36,220 nt of DNA from an uncultured Saprospiraceae bacterium (GTDB lineage: Bacteria; Bacteroidota; Bacteroidia; Chitinophagales; Saprospiraceae), in contig CALIAG010000429.1 in assembly GCA_938041325.1 (NCBI GenBank), positions 1-36,220 on the forward strand. The letters run 5' to 3'. The position numbers and the translations under genes were made by a program. The number at the start of each line of letters is the position of its first letter. Position 1 is the stretch's first letter. Positions 7,349-13,955 of this stretch are shown piece after piece. The notes under the pieces were generated by a model. That model was given only the letters and a program-made list of their open reading frames with translations, made no database searches and was not told the DNA's origin.

Positions 7349-8593
7349 TTACTTTAAATCTAAGGCTGTAACTGAACTTGCAATGGTCTTTTCCGAAAGT
7401 GCTTTGACCAATTGAAAGCCCAAATCTCGTACTGAATTTTCTGAATTAGAAAATAATACTACAGCCGTTTTATTCGTAGTATCAAAAGCCAGAAACACAT
7501 TGTATCCATCTGTACTTCCGGATATCCAATAAGTGACCTCATCTTTGTTTGTTGGATCTAAAGAAATCAGTTTCCATCCATATCCTTGAAAAACCTTGTC
7601 TCCTTCCAATCGAAATCCAGTCTCCACACGCCCTTGCCTTTGTTCATAAAACAAATCACTCATAAAGTGTTTATTATCGAGTTGGTAATTCAAAAATTGC
7701 AACATATCTTTTGGAGAAGATTTCAGTCCCAATGCCGGTATTCTAGCATCCATATCCTGGAGTCCAACAGGTCTACCTTTTGAATCATGTCCTTGGATGA
7801 TCTGAATTTCTTGCGCACTCGTTTCGTTAAAAAAAGTATTTTTCAAATCAAGTGGCTCAAGTAAATATTGATTCACTAAAGATTCAAAAGGTTCATCTTT
7901 TACTTCACTTAGCGCTAGACCTAATAAAGACATTCCATTGACAGAATAAGAGTAGTAGGTCCCTGGTTTGGAATAGACATTTGTATTTTTAATTTGTTTA
8001 AGAAAAGATTTTTTAGAAGTTTTCTCTAGACTTTTTCGCTTGCTTACTTTTTCGAATGGCTCCCACATGTAACGGTATTTGAATGGAAAACGCAAACCTG
8101 AATTATGCGTAGCCAATTGACAAAATGTGATGCATTCAGGAAAAGCAAGAGGATCAGGAAAACAACTCCTTACCTGTCTATTCATGGGTTGATCATTAAG
8201 CATTGGAGCCCAAATATTCATATCTGTACATTTTAATGGAAGGTAATTTGGGATGACAAAACCTTCTTCCATAGACCCTGCGATACAATCCGTTGGATCT
8301 AATAATTGTTCCTTTTCCAATTGCATCATTAATGCTGTTGTAAAAAGTTCGGTAACCGCCCCTAGTTCAAAAATTTGTGTAGCGCTAGGTAGGCTTTTGT
8401 CGATTTCACTTTGCGCTCCATAAGATTTAAAATGTTGTTCTCCTTCTGAGAAATATCCAACAACTAAACCTTTATTCTTCTTTTTCTTGACGTATTGATT
8501 CGCCTCCTGGTCAAAGGTTTTTAGCAATGATTGACTATTTATTGGATTCAAAAGGGCAAAACTCAATAGTGCTAACAATAGAATATTTTTCAT
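7349..8593 (-). CDS. Beta-lactamase-like (serine hydrolase fold) protein with degenerate active site
   Basis: A 414-residue exported protein of the class C beta-lactamase/penicillin-binding fold. I take the ATG at 8593, which gives a clean signal peptide (MKNILLLALLSFALL...NSQS); a longer frame to 8698 would cover the promoter. The fold is recognisable by FELGAVTELFT, TFCQLATHNSGL, YSYSVNGMSLLGLAL and a C-terminal VFLAFDTTNKTAVVLFSN strand. Its catalytic motifs are lost: the SxxK nucleophile motif reads A79-V-T-E82, the YxN motif reads YSV, and the final K/HxG reads ISG. It is therefore probably a binding or scaffold protein and not a hydrolase. It has promoter P4 with tandem CRP/FNR sites, with a predicted leader of under 10 nt. 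Confidence 0.85.
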   Translation of the reverse strand: MKNILLLALLSFALLNPINSQSLLKTFDQEANQYVKKKKNKGLVVGYFSEGEQHFKSYGAQSEIDKSLPSATQIFELGAVTELFTTALMMQLEKEQLLDPTDCIAGSMEEGFVIPNYLPLKCTDMNIWAPMLNDQPMNRQVRSCFPDPLAFPECITFCQLATHNSGLRFPFKYRYMWEPFEKVSKRKSLEKTSKKSFLKQIKNTNVYSKPGTYYSYSVNGMSLLGLALSEVKDEPFESLVNQYLLEPLDLKNTFFNETSAQEIQIIQGHDSKGRPVGLQDMDARIPALGLKSSPKDMLQFLNYQLDNKHFMSDLFYEQRQGRVETGFRLEGDKVFQGYGWKLISLDPTNKDEVTYWISGSTDGYNVFLAFDTTNKTAVVLFSNSENSVRDLGFQLVKALSEKTIASSVTALDLK

Positions 8594-8605
8594 GTTTTTT
8601 TTTTC

Positions 8606-8670
8606 ACAAGGTAGACAACAAACGATGCTAACATGATGAGGAGGTTCAATACAAACAATGATATTCCTCA
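8606..8670 (-). promoter_or_regulatory. Promoter P4 with tandem CRP/FNR-type sites (beta-lactamase-like gene)
   Basis: On the minus strand: site B (8670-8659) is TGAGGAATATCA and site A (8648-8637) is TGAACCTCCTCA, both TGA-N6-TCA with centres 22 bp apart. Then 23 bases, then TACCTTGT (8613-8606) as the -7-like box. The box is only 12 bases from the start codon, so the message would be nearly leaderless. From site B in the other direction, GACATTGG at 8694-8701 falls at the mirror distance, toward the HMA gene. Confidence 0.7.
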
Positions 8671-8693
8671 TCCTTTCTATGCGATAAAAAGTT

Positions 8694-8701
8694 GACATTG
8701 G
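8694..8701 (+). promoter_or_regulatory. Possible -7 box for the HMA gene
   Basis: GACATTGG begins exactly 23 bases after site B of P4, matching the GATCTTGT and GATATTGT boxes of the other promoters in form and spacing. Transcription would start near 8707, about 80 bases before the HMA start codon. This would make P4 bidirectional. Confidence 0.4.
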
Positions 8702-8785
8702 TAATGATAAAGCAGCAAACTGCCAAATATAAATTGACCTGAGCAGATTGCTTTTTCTTTTGTTTTAACTTTAAAAATTAAAGAC

Positions 8786-9067
8786 ATGTACGAACAAAAA
8801 ATATTTGTGGAGAATATCAAATGTGGAGGTTGCGAAAATTCTATAAAGAAGAAATTGCAACAGCTTATTCCTTCTAGCTCAATTGACATTAACAATGAAA
8901 CCGGAGAAATCTGTATTCTTAGCAAAAACGAAGTTGATGTTGAGATTATAATAAAGACTTTACATCAAATGGGCTATCCAGTAAGCGGACGGGGAACTAA
9001 TCTTACCACAGCAAAATCTTATGTAAGTTGTATGATCGGTAGGTTGAGTAATTCTTCGGACAATTGA
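8786..9067 (+). CDS. Heavy-metal-associated (HMA) domain protein
   Basis: A 93-residue soluble protein. Residues 1-70 form an HMA domain: first strand KIFVENIKCGGC with the metal-binding CxxC (Cys13 and Cys16, within KCGGCENS), a helix SIKKKLQQL, and the final strand pattern ending HQMGYPV. Such proteins bind Cu(I) or another soft metal and pass it to a P-type ATPase. No ATPase is visible here. The C-terminal 20 residues contain one extra cysteine. The gene is divergent from the beta-lactamase-like gene, shares its tandem-site promoter region, and converges on the rhodanese gene with a 12-base gap. Confidence 0.85.
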   Translation: MYEQKIFVENIKCGGCENSIKKKLQQLIPSSSIDINNETGEICILSKNEVDVEIIIKTLHQMGYPVSGRGTNLTTAKSYVSCMIGRLSNSSDN

Positions 9068-9072
9068 TTGGA

Positions 9073-9090
9073 GCAAAGCTTAGGCTTTGC
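9073..9090. terminator. Hairpin shared by convergent HMA and rhodanese genes
   Basis: A perfect 7-bp stem GCAAAGC / GCTTTGC with a TTAG loop, extendable by ATTG/CAAT across a two-base bulge. It overlaps the stop codon of the rhodanese gene (9080-9082), so the two convergent genes seem to end in one compact structure. Confidence 0.55.
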
Positions 9091-9400
9091 CAATAATTGC
9101 CCGAAGCGTTTCCCAATTGCCAGCGCTATAAGCATCTATTTCATGGCTTCTCAATAGCTGGCATATTTTTGCACTTCTGCATCCGTTTGCAGAACAGACA
9201 ATGAATGGAAGTGTCTCTTTTTTAAACTCCTCTATAAACAGAGGGATCGTTTCGAAGGGAATATTCCTTGCATTTTTCAAATGACCATGTATGAATTCCA
9301 TTGGCGTCCTGACATCTATCAGGATTACATTCTCTGCCAAGATGTTCTCTAAAATGCTTGCAGGTAAATTCCCTTCTTTTTCAGAATAGATCGTTTGCAT
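9080..9400 (-). CDS. Single-domain rhodanese-like protein with CX5R loop
   Basis: A 106-residue cytoplasmic rhodanese: NVILIDVRTPMEFIHGHLKNARNIPF is the family's hallmark region (about residues 24-49), and the active-site cysteine is C69 in VCSANGCRSAK. The loop from C69 to R75 is C-X5-R, one residue longer than the usual sulfurtransferase loop (C-X4-R) and the length found in Cdc25-type members, which act on larger oxyanions. A second cysteine, C74, sits next to R75. The gene follows the small membrane protein gene by 13 bases; the arrangement resembles a split YgaP (rhodanese plus membrane hairpin). Sulfane-sulfur handling is likely; the substrate is unknown. Confidence 0.87.
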   Translation of the reverse strand: MQTIYSEKEGNLPASILENILAENVILIDVRTPMEFIHGHLKNARNIPFETIPLFIEEFKKETLPFIVCSANGCRSAKICQLLRSHEIDAYSAGNWETLRAIIGKA

Positions 9401-9413
9401 AATTTCTAATATT

Positions 9414-9647
9414 TTATACTGCTTGTTGTTGCTTAGATCTATTTATGGAATAAATCTTAGCTTCTGATCTAGTTTCATTTACCAAAGAAACGGATACTCC
9501 AAGAATAGCAGAAATAAAAATTGGCAATCCCAATAAGCCTACTGCCCAAGAGCCCATAAAGCCTGCTCCTATAATAATGGCCATCATTAAATAATACCTC
9601 AACAAAACTGAACTAAAAGAAAGGCTGACTAATTTTACTTGTAACAT
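9414..9647 (-). CDS. Small membrane protein with two predicted helices, paired with rhodanese
   Basis: A 77-residue protein when started at the ATG at 9647, preceded by an A/T-rich leader typical of Bacteroidota. The frame is open upstream to 9761, but that stretch contains promoter P3 and no membrane-protein character, so I reject the longer form. Residues about 18-53 are hydrophobic (MMAIIIGAGFMGSW and LGLPIFISAILGVS), suggesting a tight helical hairpin, and the C-terminus is basic. It resembles the DUF2892/YgaP membrane segment found with rhodaneses, though the match is weak. It is the first gene of a two-gene operon. Confidence 0.7.
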   Translation of the reverse strand: MLQVKLVSLSFSSVLLRYYLMMAIIIGAGFMGSWAVGLLGLPIFISAILGVSVSLVNETRSEAKIYSINRSKQQQAV

Positions 9648-9680
9648 AATTTTAAATTTTAATGGTTTTAAAATACAGTT

Positions 9681-9745
9681 ACAAGATCCGCCGAATATGA
9701 AATTGAAATGGTGATCTAAGTCATTAGAATCAATGATTTTGCTTA
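9681..9745 (-). promoter_or_regulatory. Promoter P3 with tandem CRP/FNR-type sites (membrane protein-rhodanese operon)
   Basis: On the minus strand: site B (9745-9734) is TAAGCAAAATCA, a degenerate site whose TCA half and A-tract match the B sites of P1 and P2. Site A (9723-9712) is TGACTTAGATCA, an intact TGA-N6-TCA. Then 23 bases, then GATCTTGT (9688-9681) as the -7-like box. A and B centres are 22 bp apart. The predicted leader is about 30 nt to the ATG at 9647. Confidence 0.68.
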
Positions 9746-9761
9746 ACAATGCATAAGGCAT

Positions 9762-10056
9762 ACAAATTTGATTGAGTAGTATCTATAGAAAGACATATAA
9801 CTAGAGTACATGAATAGCAATGATATCAAAACTTTGAGAGCTAAATATTTTGATACTAAATTTCATATTGATACCATAAGAATGGCAAAGCATTAGAAAA
9901 AAATAAACGGAGAATATTCCAAAAGGTCAAAATGTTTGACCAATCACCTATCCACACATAAAAAGCATAATCGTGCAACAAAACAAGCAAATCGTTTTAC
10001 CTATTGTTTTACCTTTTAGTTTTTTGCGTATATTTTCATACATAGAGAAACTACCT
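9762..10056. other. Non-coding stretch before the integrase remnant
   Basis: About 300 bases with no credible gene on either strand. It contains a perfect 7-bp palindrome GGTCAAA-N3-TTTGACC (9925-9941) and, just before the integrase remnant, two near-copies of GTTTTACCT (from about 9993). This is probably relic flank of a mobile element. Confidence 0.5.
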
Positions 10057-10220
10057 ATGGCAACTGCGACATTAATTCTCAACAAACACAAGACGAAGAA
10101 AACGGCTTAGTACCACTTTATCTCAGAATCACTCCCAATCGTAAAAACAAGTACATTTCTCTTGGGATAAAAGTAGATCCAGATAAAAAATGGGATCATA
10201 AGAAACGGAAGATGAAGTGA
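10057..10220 (+). pseudogene. Frameshifted N-terminal remnant of a Bacteroidota tyrosine integrase
   Basis: Translation from the ATG at 10057 gives MATATLILNKHKTKK, then hits a stop at 10108. In the frame beginning at 10101 it resumes as NGLVPLYLRITPNRK, then KYISLGIKVDPDKKW, ending at a stop at 10218. Together these reproduce the start of the arm-type DNA-binding domain of Bacteroidota phage/transposon integrases. The break lies in an A-run (10099-10102) and is explained by loss of one base. No core-binding or catalytic domain follows; only 33 bases separate the remnant from the 3' end of kduI. It marks an old integration event at the edge of the polysaccharide locus. Confidence 0.8.
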
Positions 10221-10253
10221 ACTTTCCGTCGCATCAATCTATATCGTTACCAG

Positions 10254-11084
10254 CTATCTTATATCTTTCAATTCTATAAAATCCATATCTGCGAAGTCTT
10301 GATTTTCACCAGCCATTGCCCAGATAAAGGAATAACTTGCCGTACCTGAACCAGAGTGAATTGACCATGGAGGTGAAATAATGGCTTGATTATTTTGAAC
10401 CCAAAGGTGACGCGTTTCTTGTGGCTGCCCCATAAAGTGCATGACGCCTTGTTTTTTGGGTACATCAAAATAAAGGTAAACTTCGCTTCTTCGGTCGTGG
10501 GTATGTGCAGGCATGGTATTCCAAACACTTCCATCTTTGAGCACCGTTAAACCCATGACTACTTGACAACTTTTAATGCCATCACCATGAATATATTTGT
10601 AAATGGTTCGATGATTAGAAGTCTCACTTGAACCCAAAGTAAAAGGAAGTGCTTTTTCTTTTGTATACAAAGTATTTGGATATGCTACATGAGCAGGTGC
10701 TGAAAACAAAAAGTACTGTGCTTGTTTCGTTTTTGAACTTGATTTAAAACTGACTTTTTTGGTTCCTTTTCCTAAATACAAACAACTTAACTTTGCCATA
10801 GCATAAGTTTTTCCATCTGCTGTAATGCTTCCTTTTCCTCCTACATTAATGATTCCAATTTCTCTTCTTTCTAAAAAGAATTTACTTTTCAATTCATCAT
10901 AATTGGATAAATTAATTGCTCTGGCACCAGGTATAATTCCTCCCATCACCATTCTATCATAATGACTATAGACAAAGTTTGCTTTACCTTTGACAAATAG
11001 TTTTTCAACTAAAAAATTATTGCGCAATTCTGAAGTGTTCATTCTCTCCACTTCTCTTGGACTTGATTCGTATCGTTGTTCCAT
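10254..11084 (-). CDS. kduI: 5-keto-4-deoxyuronate isomerase
   Basis: A 276-residue cupin-fold enzyme, the normal length for KduI. It converts 5-keto-4-deoxyuronate (formed spontaneously from the unsaturated uronate released by lyases and GH88/GH105 enzymes) into 2,5-diketo-3-deoxygluconate, the KduD substrate. The metal site is visible as HTHDRRSEVY (two His and a Glu, near residues 190-200) with the distal His in SIHSG. The N-terminus MEQRYESSPREVERMNTSELR matches the family. It is the last gene of the polysaccharide locus, 129 bases after kduD. That gap contains an AT-rich hairpin, so kduI may be expressed at a different level. Confidence 0.95.
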   Translation of the reverse strand: MEQRYESSPREVERMNTSELRNNFLVEKLFVKGKANFVYSHYDRMVMGGIIPGARAINLSNYDELKSKFFLERREIGIINVGGKGSITADGKTYAMAKLSCLYLGKGTKKVSFKSSSKTKQAQYFLFSAPAHVAYPNTLYTKEKALPFTLGSSETSNHRTIYKYIHGDGIKSCQVVMGLTVLKDGSVWNTMPAHTHDRRSEVYLYFDVPKKQGVMHFMGQPQETRHLWVQNNQAIISPPWSIHSGSGTASYSFIWAMAGENQDFADMDFIELKDIR

Positions 11085-11161
11085 ATTGATTTTTTTTCTT
11101 CCCTTTTGGGATTTTGATGTAAAATGTTTTCAGTTAATTTTTTATATTTTTTTTTCCAAAG

Positions 11162-11192
11162 GATTCAAAAAACAAAATTGCGTTTTTGAATC
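11162..11192 (-). other. Perfect 10-bp inverted repeat between kduD and kduI
   Basis: GATTCAAAAA at 11162-11171 pairs with TTTTTGAATC at 11183-11192, with an 11-base loop. It lies in the kduD-kduI gap and is AT-rich. It could be a weak attenuator or an RNA stability element; no clear U-tract follows on the minus strand. Confidence 0.35.
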
Positions 11193-11213
11193 TGGTTGAT
11201 GTCTTTCAATTTT

Positions 11214-11987
11214 TTATCTGCCCATCCAGCCACCATCGACCATCAATATTTCACCGCTGACGTAGTTGGCTGCATCAGAAGCCAAGAAGACAGCAGGACC
11301 TTTAAAATCATCGGGCGTCCCCCAACGGTCAATTGGAATTCTTGCCAAGATCGCTTGATTGCGTTCAGGGTTTTCTTGCAAAGCTTTGGTGTTGTCAGTA
11401 GCGATATAACCTGGCGCAATGGCATTGACACAAACTCCTTTTCCAGCCCATTCATTAGACAATGCTTTGACCAAACTGCCGATTGCTCCTTTACTCGCAG
11501 CATATCCCGGAACAGTAATTCCTCCTTGAAAAGTCAAAAGTGAAGCGGTGAAAATGATTTTACCTTTTCCTCTTTCCAGCATTTTTTTCCCTAGTTCTCT
11601 TGCTAAAACAAATTGAGCATTCAGGTTTACCTCAATGACTTTGTCCCAAAATTCATCTGAGTGTTCTGCAGCAGGAGCGCGTAAAATCGTCCCTGCATTA
11701 TTCACCAGAATATCAATCGGAGGAGTGCCATCATTTTCAATTTTTTCCAAAAAATCATAAATGGATTTTCGATTAGAAAAATCAGCTTGGTAGGCTTTGA
11801 ACTTTCTCCCAAGTGCGGTAACTTTCTTTTCTGTATCACTTCCGGAAAGTTTTATAGTAGCTGAAATTCCAATAATATTTGCTCCTGCTTCCGCCAAACC
11901 CAAAGCAATTCCTTTTCCTATTCCTCGATTGCAACCGGTGACAATTGCTGTTTTCCCTGTTAAATCAAAAGCTTTTAAAACACTCAT
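11214..11987 (-). CDS. kduD: 2-dehydro-3-deoxy-D-gluconate 5-dehydrogenase (SDR)
   Basis: A 257-residue short-chain dehydrogenase. It has the cofactor motif TGCNRGIG (about residues 18-25), NNAG (about 94-97) and the catalytic Ser, YxxxK (YAASK, about 160-164). It reduces 2,5-diketo-3-deoxygluconate to KDG with NAD(P)H. Residues such as MLERGKGKIIFTASLLTFQGG are characteristic of KduD within the large SDR family, and kduI is adjacent. It follows the TRAP permease gene by 18 bases. A second SDR in the locus (17629-18426) is better assigned to fructuronate reduction. Confidence 0.92.
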   Translation of the reverse strand: MSVLKAFDLTGKTAIVTGCNRGIGKGIALGLAEAGANIIGISATIKLSGSDTEKKVTALGRKFKAYQADFSNRKSIYDFLEKIENDGTPPIDILVNNAGTILRAPAAEHSDEFWDKVIEVNLNAQFVLARELGKKMLERGKGKIIFTASLLTFQGGITVPGYAASKGAIGSLVKALSNEWAGKGVCVNAIAPGYIATDNTKALQENPERNQAILARIPIDRWGTPDDFKGPAVFLASDAANYVSGEILMVDGGWMGR

Positions 11988-12005
11988 ATTTAAAACATTT
12001 TTTTT

Positions 12006-13310
12006 TTACAAATCCAATAAATTAGGCAGCCACATCGAAATGCCCTCAAAAAAAGTAATCAATATAAGCACCAGGATCATCGCAGCTAAAAATGGCAGTA
12101 AAGGTTTGATTACTTTAGTAACTGAAATTTTTGCAACTCCAGCTCCAACGAAAAGAATGGTCCCAACGGGTGGCGTACACAATCCAATACAAAGATTTAA
12201 TACCATGATAATTCCGAAATGAACCGGATCCATTCCCAATGCTGTTACCACCGGTAAAAAGATGGGTGTGAAAATTAAAACTGCAGGAGTCATGTCCATA
12301 AATGTTCCCACCACCAATAAAGTGAAATTGATAATTAGAAAAATCGCAATCGGATTACTAACGGTATCCAAAAGAAAACCGGTCATCAATTGTGGAATGC
12401 TTTCAAACGAAAACAACCAAGACATCGCCATTGATGTCGAAATTAAAAACATGACAATCGCTGTTGTCTTTGCACTATTCAATAAAATATTTGGCAGCTC
12501 TTTGGCTGTGATGGTTTTATAACTAAATCCCAAAATCAAAGCATACAACACTGCTACTGCTGCTGCTTCAGTCGCCGTAAAAACACCTTTGATAATTCCT
12601 CCGACTATAATGACCAGCATGAGTAAACTAAAAAATGCCTTTCGAAAATCAGACCACAACTGGCTCACTTTTACTTGTTCCCCTCGTTTAAAATTCTGCT
12701 TTCGCGATAATACCGCAGCTACTATCATCAATGCAAATCCAACCAATAATCCAGGTAAATATCCTGCGATAAACAATGCAGCAACAGACGCTGCGCCTCC
12801 ACTTGCCAAAGCGTAAACGATCAAAACATTACTTGGTGGAATTAATAAACCCGTTGTTGAAGAAGTGATATTTATTGCTGCGCTAAATGGTCGCGGAAAG
12901 CCTTCGTCTTCCATGCGATCGGTCATTACACTTCCAATTGCCGAAGCTGCTGCAACTGCTGAACCTGAGATCGCTCCGAATAACATTGCTGCCAGAATAT
13001 TTACATAAGCCAATCCTCCTGGTAAACTTCCGACCATCGATTTGGCAAAATTTATCAAACGATTGGCTATGCCTCCTCGGTTCATCAACTCCCCTGCTAG
13101 CACAAAAAATGGAATGGCTAATAAAGCAAAGCTATCAATTCCTGTAGTCATTCTTTGAGCCACAGTTGTGATCCCCGGTACTGCAGCAATATTTAATAAA
13201 ATGGTTAAGGTGGTAGAGAAACCAATACTATAGGCAACGGGAAGTCCATATGCCAGTAAGGCAAAAAAACTAATGAACAAAAGCAGAATACTTATTAATT
13301 CTATAGACAT
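12006..13310 (-). CDS. dctM: TRAP transporter large permease subunit (DctM type)
   Basis: A 434-residue inner-membrane protein with about 12 hydrophobic segments. DctM hallmarks include SFFALLAYGLPVAYSIG at the N-terminus, IPFFVLAGELMNRGG, LPGGLAYVNILAAMLFGAISGSA and the C-terminal repeat LCIGLCTPPVGTILFVG. It forms the sodium-driven transport channel with DctQ. The locus context (uxaC, uxuA, kduI, kduD) makes a hexuronate or unsaturated-uronate monomer the likely cargo, as known for several uronate-binding TRAP systems. It follows DctQ by 24 bases in the same operon. Confidence 0.93.
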   Translation of the reverse strand: MSIELISILLLFISFFALLAYGLPVAYSIGFSTTLTILLNIAAVPGITTVAQRMTTGIDSFALLAIPFFVLAGELMNRGGIANRLINFAKSMVGSLPGGLAYVNILAAMLFGAISGSAVAAASAIGSVMTDRMEDEGFPRPFSAAINITSSTTGLLIPPSNVLIVYALASGGAASVAALFIAGYLPGLLVGFALMIVAAVLSRKQNFKRGEQVKVSQLWSDFRKAFFSLLMLVIIVGGIIKGVFTATEAAAVAVLYALILGFSYKTITAKELPNILLNSAKTTAIVMFLISTSMAMSWLFSFESIPQLMTGFLLDTVSNPIAIFLIINFTLLVVGTFMDMTPAVLIFTPIFLPVVTALGMDPVHFGIIMVLNLCIGLCTPPVGTILFVGAGVAKISVTKVIKPLLPFLAAMILVLILITFFEGISMWLPNLLDL

Positions 13311-13334
13311 TGGGTTCGTTTTTCTTTTCTCTAA

Positions 13335-13814
13335 TTACGTATGTTTATTATTGGAATAAAACCTCATATTATAAATGGAATAAAACATGATCAGCAAGCC
13401 ACTCATTGGTACAATTGCATAGACATAGCCTAAAGAAACATGCATGGCTGGGGATACCTGACCCAAATGGAGTGTTGTAAAAACCAAATTTCCACCACCA
13501 ATGACCATAACAACTAAAGCAAATACAAACATTAATATTTCAATCACTTGCATTCGCTTGGCTAGTTTTTCAGGACTTAATTTCTGTAAGAGAAAATCCA
13601 TTGAAAGATGTTCTCTTTTTCCATTTAGATAAGCCGCGCCCAAAATAGATAACCATATCAAAGCAAATCTTGCAAACTCTTCTGTAAAAGAAAAAGACTG
13701 ACCCAATACGTAACGCCCAAAGACTTGCCACAGGACATCTAAGACCAGCAGTGCAAAAATGAGCACCAGGACCATTTCAATCAATCGATTAATTTTTTGA
13801 TACAACTGTTCCAT
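13335..13814 (-). CDS. dctQ: TRAP transporter small permease subunit (DctQ type)
   Basis: A 159-residue membrane protein with four predicted helices. It has the family pattern of a first helix LIFALLVLDVLWQVFGRYV, then SFTEEFARFALIWLSILGAAYLNGKREHLSMDFL, where the E-E/R and HLSMD motifs are typical of DctQ. It pairs with DctM in the membrane. It is separated from the binding-protein gene by 141 bases that carry a long inverted repeat (13843-13935). Confidence 0.92.
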   Translation of the reverse strand: MEQLYQKINRLIEMVLVLIFALLVLDVLWQVFGRYVLGQSFSFTEEFARFALIWLSILGAAYLNGKREHLSMDFLLQKLSPEKLAKRMQVIEILMFVFALVVMVIGGGNLVFTTLHLGQVSPAMHVSLGYVYAIVPMSGLLIMFYSIYNMRFYSNNKHT

Positions 13815-13842
13815 TTAATGATTTGTTAATTGCTGTAATACA

Positions 13843-13935
13843 GAAGTTGTTTAAAAAAGCCTTTAATGGTTTCTTGACAATTCATTGCCAACCAATAGTT
13901 CAGCTAATTTTTGTCCCGACTTTTTAAACAACTTC
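13843..13935 (-). other. Long inverted repeat between DctP and DctQ genes
   Basis: Arms of 16-17 bases: GAAGTTGTTTAAAAAAG (13843-13859) and CTTTTTAAACAACTTC (13920-13935) pair along 16 bp with one bulged A, around a loop of 60 bases. It sits within the only sizeable gap inside the transporter cluster. Likely roles are transcript processing or partial termination, which would favour the binding protein over the permease. A small mobile-element relic is also possible. Confidence 0.5.
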
Positions 13936-13955
13936 ACACTCTATTTTTTTCCAAA

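Noticed and set aside
8594-8698. Upstream extension of the beta-lactamase-like gene to a start at 8698
   Set aside because: It would place the tandem regulatory sites and -7 box inside coding sequence and bury the clear signal peptide that begins at 8593.
9648-9761. Upstream extension of the small membrane protein to 9761
   Set aside because: The stretch is not membrane-like and contains promoter P3; the ATG at 9647 has a typical leader.
9925-9941. Perfect 7-bp palindrome GGTCAAA-N3-TTTGACC
   Set aside because: It is isolated, with no gene start nearby and no second copy seen; half-site spacing does not match the TGA-N6-TCA sites.
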